Positions 56,877 through 64,000 of a stretch of DNA of 64,000 nucleotides are shown one piece after another (position 1 is the stretch's first letter; each line of letters opens with the position of its first letter). The stretch spans positions 35,035,936-35,099,935 of the forward strand of contig JAVGWX010000014.1 in assembly GCA_036924085.1 (NCBI GenBank), given 5' to 3'. This stretch comes from Ariolimax columbianus. Taxonomy: Eukaryota > Mollusca > Gastropoda > Stylommatophora > Arionidae. The notes beneath the pieces were generated by a model, which was not told the origin of the DNA, did no database searches, and was given only the letters and a program-made list of their open reading frames with translations. The translations under genes were made by a program, and so were the position numbers.

Positions 56877-57688
56877 ATGCAGCGCCCCGAATGGTTGACA
56901 GCAGCCAGCGACCCACAGCTACAGCAGTGTAAATAAGCTGACAGTAGCCAGCAGGCCATAGCTACAGCACCGTGAATCAGAAGCCCATAGCTACAGCACT
57001 GTGAATGAGCTGACAGTAGCCAGTGACCCATAGCTACAGCACCATGAATCAGCAGTCCATAGCTACAGCACTGTGAATGAGCTGACAGTAGCCAGTGACC
57101 CATAGCTACAGGACTGTGAATAAGCTGACAGTAGCCAGCGGCCCATAGCTATAGCACCGTGAATCAGCAGCCCATAGCTATAGCACTGTGAATGAGCTGA
57201 CAGTAGCCAGTGACCCATAGCTACATCACTGTGAATAAGCTGACAGTAGCCAGCGGCCCATAGCTACAGCATTGTGAATAAGCTGACAGTAGCCAGCGGC
57301 CCAAAGCTACAGCACTGTGAATCAGCAGCCCATAGCTACAGCACTGTGAATGAGCTGACAGTAGCCAGTGACCCATAGATACAGCACTGTGAATGAGCTG
57401 ATAGTAGCCAGCAGCCCGAAACTACAGCACCGTGAATGAGCTGACAGTAGCCAGCGACCCACAGCTATAGCACCGTGTAATAGCTGACAGTAGCCATCGA
57501 CGCATAGCTACAGCAGTGTGAATGAGCTGACAATAGCCAGCGACCCATAACTACAGCACCGTGAATGAGCAGCCAGCGACCTATAGCTACAGCACTGGGA
57601 ATGAGCTGACAGCAGCCAGCGACCCATAGCTACAGCATCGTGAATGAGCAGCCAGCGACCCATAGACACATCACTGTGAATGAGCTAG
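56877..57688. repeat. 72-bp higher-order minisatellite (unit C)
   Basis: Same copy order as A and B. Unit C keeps CACTGTGAATGAGC near 57068 where A reads CACTGAGAATGAGC. Confidence 0.9.
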
Positions 57689-57963
57689 CAGCAGCCTACA
57701 AAGAAGAAGAAGGGGATGAGGATCAGGATAGAGATACGAATGAGGAGCCTGAAGAGGACGAAAAGGAGGAAGAGAAGAAGAAACAAAGGAGAAGACGAGG
57801 GGAAGACTGGGAAGGCTGAGAAGGAGGAGGTGTGAGTGGAGGTTAGGAGAAAAGGAAGAATAAAAATATGATGAGGAGGAGGAGAAAACTGAGGAGGAAG
57901 TGATGGAAGTGTAAGAAGAGGAGCTGTGGAGGAGGGGGAGGAGAAAAAGAAGAAGACAAAAGA
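57689..57963. repeat. GA-rich low-complexity tract (unit C)
   Basis: Copy of the tract at 6432-6705. Confidence 0.87.
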
Positions 57964-58100
57964 AGTTCCTCACATACAAAGTGAACCGAACAAAGCATCC
58001 ACAAATTTCAACAAAGAAATAACTTTATTAGTCTTTATCAGAATACAACGAAACTTTCGAACAATGATCATCAAATATTTGAAATAAATGGGCACAAATC

Positions 58101-58323
58101 ATTTGCTGAGTCAAAGGTGCAGAATATTTTCTAAATGACCACCTTTCAACTAGTTTTTGTCTCAGGTCTACCGTACATCTCTCTCCAAACTCGGTGGTCT
58201 GTCTCAAGTTTCTTTGGTCACCATGCAGTATGCTCCACAGATGGTTGGAGGAGGACCGTGCTATCATTCTGCTATTCTCAAAGATTCCACGATCTTCGGA
58301 ACATGTTCTTTATCATATGAGCA
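58101..58323 (+). repeat. Inverted-repeat left arm (unit C)
   Basis: Pairs with 59124-59348; same as the unit B arm apart from GATCTTCGGAAC for GATCTTAGGAAC. Confidence 0.8.
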
Positions 58324-59123
58324 CATCTCATTAACCCGACGCTGAAAGTAATAACAGGATTAGCGAAAAGAAAGAAGAAAGAAAGAGGAGCGCAAGTCAG
58401 TAAATTGGTCAAAATTGAAAAGTTAAAACAAAATAAATTAGATACAAACTTGAAAACCATCTATTGTTTCACTTACATCGCCAATTTACCGACAGTTATG
58501 CACCACTTTACTCGACACACTTCTTACAGTAAACAGAAAGCATTTCATTATGAATATAATTTCAAATCAATTAGCTCTCCAAGTGACGTAGCGGGGGGAG
58601 GGAGGGCGTCCGCCCCCAGACGCCAGCATGCAGAGGTTTCAAATGGGCTAAAACTTACAAAAATAAATTTCACTATCTGAGGTAAACTTCATGGTTTCAG
58701 GGACACCATTGGTACGGAATATTAGCCCCTCTACTTAAGCCCTGCCTGGTCGTCCTGATCATATTACAATCAGAAGCATATGTGCGGCGGGTGGGGTGAG
58801 AGATGATTCCAACTGACAGGACAGTAACGATAGACAGTGCAGCATCTGAAATAGGGTGTTAGCATGGTTTAGTCTACAGCATATTGCATGATCGATTGAA
58901 TTTCAGGAAAGTGTGCTCACGATGTGTACCCATACTAGTGAATGACGGACGCAGACAGAACCAAATAGGCCTGTCCTTTTACAGATAAAGCAATGAAAAA
59001 AATGAATAATTGTTGGTTGAAATTATGTTCAGAAATAAGGGCTGATGTAAGTGGAATAATGAATGGTTTTCAAGTTCGTATTTATTTTTGTTTTCTAAAT
59101 AGCCGATTCTGATCTATTTACTG

Positions 59124-59348
59124 ACTTGCGTTCGTATAACGGAGAAAATGTTCTGTGGAATCTTTGAGAGGAGCAGAATGATAGCACGGTCCTCCTCCAA
59201 CCATCTGAGGAACAAACTGCATGCGGGCATGGTGACCACAGAAGCCAGAGACACACCACCAAGTTTAGAGAGAGATGTACAGTAGACCCGAGACAAAACT
59301 AGTTGAAAGGGGATCATTTGGAACATACCTTGCACCTTTGACGTAGAA
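59124..59348 (-). repeat. Inverted-repeat right arm (unit C)
   Basis: Copy of 7866-8090. Confidence 0.8.
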
Positions 59349-59494
59349 AATTATTGGTTTACATTTATTTTCATATTTGGTTTTCAATATTTGATCATCT
59401 TTTTTTGAATGTTTCGATGTGTTCTGATAAAAGTTAATCAAGTTATTTCTTTGTTACATTCAGGATGGTTTGTTCGGGTCAACTTGTATGTATG

Positions 59495-59591
59495 GGTCGT
59501 CGTCGTCGTCTTCTTCTTCAGATGTTGCCTTCTTCTTTTTCTTTCTTCTCCTTCTCTTCTTCTTCTTTTTCTTTATCGTCTTCTTTGTCTT
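59495..59591. repeat. GTC/TTC microsatellite (unit C)
   Basis: Same length as unit B, longer than A. Confidence 0.87.
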
Positions 59592-59800
59592 GGTAACCAC
59601 TATTATACGAGAAACAGAGAGTCTCCTTAAGTCAATCACACCGTCACAACAATGAACGTTTCTCACTGTTGTCAAAGACAGGCTCAAATATGAACCACCG
59701 TAGCGGGGCAGTTAAGCGAGACTGATGTGACCCTAACACGGACCTAGAGTCTTGTTTGGGTCAGGTATGTATGGCGATTATCGTTTTTGTGTGTATTTTT

Positions 59801-60275
59801 CGTTCTGTCTGGAGCAGTGACACAGAGATGTGTATGATCCCATTGCCTTTTTTCGTTCTGTCTGGAGCAGTGACACAGAGATGTGTATGATCCCATTGCC
59901 TTTTTTCGTTCTGTCTGGAGCAGTGACACAGAGATGTGTATGATCCCATTGCCTTTTTTCGTTCTGTCTGGAGCAGTGACACAGAGATGTGTATGATCCC
60001 ATTGCCTTTTTTCGTTCTGTCTGGAGCAGTGACACAGAGATGTGTATGATCCCATTGCCTTTTTTCGTTCTGTCTGGAGCAGTGACACAGAGATGTGTAT
60101 GATCCCATTGCCTTTTTTCGTTCTGTCTGGAGCAGTGACACAGAGATGTGTATGATCCCATTGCCTTTTTCGATCTGTCTGGAGCAGTGACACAGAGATA
60201 TGTATGATCCCATTGCCTTTTTTCGTTCTTTCTGGAGCAGTGACACAGAGATGTGTATGATCCCATTGCCTTTTT
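59801..60275. repeat. 53-bp VNTR, 9 copies (unit C)
   Basis: Intermediate copy number. It has the 52-bp copy shared with B, plus a private CGTTCTTTCTGG variant in the last copy. Confidence 0.96.
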
Positions 60276-61624
60276 AATATAAGCACAGAACAAGTATTCA
60301 GACAGATAGCAGGAATGCCAAGGCTTGTCATTGTAGGAAAGGTAATGAATAACCTTAGATAGGAGGATGATACAGTTTTGATTGCAAAAAAAATGAGCAA
60401 GAATTGCCGGAGCTTATGACAACAAAATATTTAAAATAAAACAAGAATCTGAATTAGACTTAAACATAATGAAAATAAATACTATGATACTTGGGAAAAA
60501 TGACAAGAAACCCTATTTGCGGAGACAAATGTAATATCAACTACTGTCTGTCTGTCTCTCTTCTCTCTCTCTCTCTACTTTGGTCTTGTTGTTTCTCTGT
60601 ACTCTCAACAATCAATACAGACTACCAACTAATGTGTGACAATTACGAACTGTTTTGACAATATAAAACATTCCAATATACGCCACCCACTTGAAGTTAA
60701 GGAACAACACAAAATACACAAAGGAGTAAAGTTCACGAACAAAACCATGGCTTGAAAATCTGCCAACCCGCCCAACAAACTATTGATTATGTCAAGGAAA
60801 GAATGTCAGAATGCAAACACAGTCAACTCGCTGCTTACATTCACGAATCTATCAAAAAATACACAAATACTGCAGTCGGGGATGTTGTGGAAGAAACTTC
60901 ACTATAAGAGGTCTGAGTTTTTGTGAGATGAAGGAAGACAGCTACTATCCTCGCTGTCTTGACCTACAGTAACACGGATATGTAAATGTATGTCCATATC
61001 AGTAATTACCGCTGGAGATGAGGTACTAGAGACCTCATTGTTCGGACACACACACGAGTCCATATACTAGCCAGTACGTCCTGATAGCACCAGAAGGACT
61101 ACGGTCTGGGGTGGAAAATTGCAAGCCTTCGCAACAGAATCTAAAAAAGGCAAACCTCTAATCAAACCAAAAACTTAAGCTTTTGTGAAAACCAGTTCTC
61201 ATTTTCCTTAACAGTAAATCAGGTACTCATTTACAGCTGGAACAAGTTGCAACCACAAAGAAGCATCCACTCTAACAACGTTGCATCTTACGCTCTACAT
61301 GTACAAATACTGTGGTCTTACGTTTCCTTTAACATGTCTCAATGGGAATCCCAACTTTTTTCTTCTGCTTATCTCATAGAATAATAATTCTTTCATTATT
61401 GTATGCTCAAAGATCTATTTAGTTGTATTTTTGTTAGTCAGTGATCAATTTTGTGTTATTATTAGTGTCATGATTATGATCATCGTCATTTTCTATCAAC
61501 GTGAATCGTTCAGATGTTATGGGAGAGGTAGTTTTCTGTCGTGTGCCATCTTTGTCGCCCATGTTGTTAACATTCAAACAAATTTTAAAAAATTTAGAGT
61601 TATCCCATCATAAAAAATTCGCGT

Positions 61625-61975
61625 GAGAGATTCTGGCTTGGGCGTCTCCCCTCTTTATCCAGGTACAACCTAGAACGAGTGAGCTATGGCCCAGAACCAG
61701 AACCAGAACCAGAACCACATGGACGTGTACATTGGCATCTGTACACTGAAGGCGATAGGTGTTAATTATCCACCCGACCAAATTTCTCACGCTTGTTGTC
61801 GTCCTCGTGCACGACATATGGGGAGGAACAGCTCGCGACCCCGGGCGCTCGTCGGCGACGATTGTGACAGCAAAGCCGTGCTTATCACAAGAGCTGAACC
61901 TTGAACCGCGACCGGCGTCGAAGTCATGGAGCGAACTAGACAAGTAACTGGCAGAAGACAACACTGGCTGCTCCT
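61625..61975. other. GC-rich island with CCAGAA expansion (unit C)
   Basis: As 10311-10640 but with four CCAGAA-type hexamers at about 61691-61716 where A and B have one. The expansion keeps a 118-codon - strand frame open, which I do not regard as a gene. Confidence 0.5.
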
Positions 61976-63168
61976 GTAGCTGAAACTACTACAGTTACAA
62001 TTTGTATATATGCTGATACCTGTTTAAGCTAGCTCTGTTGTGGTAAAAGCGGCTTGCATATTGTTTTTTTAAATTAATTAAATAATATCCATAAAATGCA
62101 AAGAAATTTTAGAAATTGCCCAAGAGTAGAGTTTGTCTAGTATGCTGTATTAAACACAGCCTTAACTATTAGAAATATTTCTTTATTTTCATGTATTTAT
62201 TAAATAATGCAGATCGTTGTGGTTTCGTTTATTACATCCCTTTGTTTTGAATATATTGCCAATGTGACGAAGTAAATATTGCCCATCTAAATACAGCTCA
62301 CTACTAGGCAGTGCAACTATTTTCTAGCTAATAGAAAATCCTGTGCTGAAAGTTGTTTATGGTTAAGCATGTTTATATTGCGCGTGTGCTACTTCATACA
62401 TTTTTCAAGCGTTGGATGTAATGAGATGTAAGCAAAGGTATGTAGACTTTCTTGTTATAAATTTCTCGATCATATCATCTGTAGTAGATTGTAAAGCTCA
62501 CTGTAAATATCCTAATTTTAAACAGGACACCCATTACCGTCATTATAATAATACTTGTCATATGGAATCTTGCATGTTTACTGTTACTGATTAAATGTAG
62601 ATGTAATATTCATAATATAATATTTGAAAAACAAAAACATCAAATTGACCCTAATTCCAGTATGCGTTTGTTTCTTGTTTATTTCGTTATTTCATAAGAC
62701 AAGATGCATAAGTTGTCATATTCATGAATGTTTAACACACAACTATTAAAGTACACATTCTTTAAATCCAGGTATTGGTAAAATTGCTCTTTGTTGTCAC
62801 TCTGTGTGCATATGGTATATTTGAGTAATGGATTTAATAATATACACCAAATGGAAAGCCTGGTAGTAATGCATACCTTTTTATTTTAAACATACATTTT
62901 TTTACGCTGGACATATTTCTTTGCATTGTGTATGTGTGCGTATGACTGTGTAAAGCCCTACAGTATTGATAGATTTTCTAAACTTGGTAAAACTTTTTAT
63001 GTACTGTTTCTATTCTAAAAATGCAGCTCTAGAATTGCATGCAGAACCCCTTTGTTTAGTTCTGTTGTCGTTGATTCAGCTATTTAGGTACTACATACTT
63101 AGTAGGAGTTTGGCTTGTTTTAAAATGCCAGAGTATACAAACTACCCAAGGGTTTGAGAGTCGATAAT

Positions 63169-64000
63169 GCTATTGTAGTTAACGTGTTGATAGTAAGATA
63201 ATATGTAGGAACTTAAATATTGTTGTGTGTGTGTAAACATATGGATAGTAAGATACTATGTAGTAAATTAAAGTTTGGTATCAGTCTGCTAATATTTGAT
63301 AGTGACATACTATGAAGGACATTAAAGCTCAGTGCTAGTCTGCTAACACGCTTAGTATTGGTGTGTTAACATGTGGATAGTAAGATACAATGTAGAATTA
63401 AAGCTCGGTGTCAGTCTGTCAATATGTGAGATACTAAGTAGGACATTAAAACTCAGCATTAGTCTGTTAACACGCTTGGTGTTGGTGTGTTCACATGTGG
63501 ATAGTAAGATACAATGTAGAAGATTAAAGCTTAGTGTCAGTCTGGCAATATGTGAGATACTAAGTAAGACATTAAAACTCAGCGTTAGTCTACCAACATG
63601 TAAGATAATATTTACACCATTAAATCCTGGTGTTCCTCTGTTAACATGCAGATAAAGAGATAATATGTTAGACATTAAAACTCCATTTTAGATCTCTAGC
63701 GTGTGAAAATTTATCTTTCCTCTTTGTGTTCAGGATTCTTTGGTCATGCTATATCTGCAGGATAGTCATCATGATGCAGTCTGTAGTCTTTACCAGGCCA
63801 GAGTGGCTGCCCCATAGCTTTTGTTTCAGTTATGTATCCTCTGGCATCTCATTTCACTATAACGTGGTGTCTTCTAACATGGTGACAGTAAAATGCTATG
63901 TAACACACACATTTTTGTGTTGGTCTGTTAATATTTGTAGGACTATAGAGTTTGGTGTCGCTCAACATCTGTTGCCATGTGGAAAGTAAGATAATATGTA
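63169..64000. repeat. Degenerate ~55-bp satellite, left array (unit C, truncated)
   Basis: Collinear with 11840 onward and cut by the window end. Variants here mostly match unit A. Confidence 0.88.

Larger units (their letters stand above)
51262..64000 (+). repeat. Macrosatellite unit C (first ~12.7 kb)
   Basis: Third copy, truncated by the window end inside the degenerate 55-bp satellite. Its left part shares variants mainly with unit B and its right part mainly with unit A, with the switch near the 53-bp VNTR. The chimeric rDNA and everything after it would lie beyond the window. Confidence 0.95.

Overview
The window is eukaryotic nuclear DNA from a metazoan. A euthyneuran gastropod or another mollusc is my best guess, held loosely. 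The grounds are AT-rich spacer DNA, dense decayed LINE, mariner and Mutator-like remnants, a tRNA-derived SINE, many minisatellites, GT-AG exons with an AATAAA signal, and a recognisable animal-type 18S rRNA 5' end. There is no bacterial or phage gene organisation, and most open frames of 60-140 codons are chance or repeat-driven.

The dominant fact is that the window is a head-to-tail tandem array of one ~25.6 kb unit. Unit A is 1-25594, unit B is 25595-51261 (25,667 bp) and unit C is 51262-64000 (first ~12.7 kb only). The phase is set by the window edge, so the biological unit boundary is unknown. The copies are nearly identical by eye. They differ by scattered substitutions, minisatellite copy number, a few small deletions, and one ~5.3 kb inversion in unit A.

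The only protein-coding gene I recognise is the 3' end of the ciliary gene IFT80. In unit B and the start of unit C its last three exons lie in order on the + strand (47094-47233, 48854-48977, 51844-51978), with matching splice phases and a poly(A) signal. In unit A the first two of these exons are flipped onto the - strand by the inversion, while the terminal exon stays on + at 583-717 and 26177-26311. The tandem unit is therefore a partial gene duplication carrying about 130 C-terminal codons of IFT80 plus ~20 kb of downstream DNA.

Downstream of the IFT80 end each unit runs: mariner remnant; LINE endonuclease/RT remnant; poly-G tract; second RT remnant; 72-bp higher-order minisatellite; GA-rich tract; an inverted-repeat pair; 53-bp VNTR; AT-rich spacer; a long degenerate 55-bp satellite; two mariner 5' fragments in inverted orientation; a chimeric rDNA block on the - strand (5'ETS, 18S 5' end, then directly 28S 3' end); five cleaner 55-bp repeats; LINE scraps; 28-bp minisatellite; CTCA-rich tract; a LINE RT/RNase H remnant; a Mutator-like transposase remnant; the IFT80 exons with a 45-bp minisatellite and SINE in the intron; an internally deleted mariner; and another LINE.

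The most interesting objects are the IFT80-bearing macrosatellite, the 18S::28S chimeric rDNA block flanked by IGS-like repeats, and the unit A inversion with a 155-bp inverted duplication at its edges. Unit A also holds an N-gap that the other unit shows to contain no missing sequence. Misassembly must be excluded before biological claims are made about the inversion or the array length.
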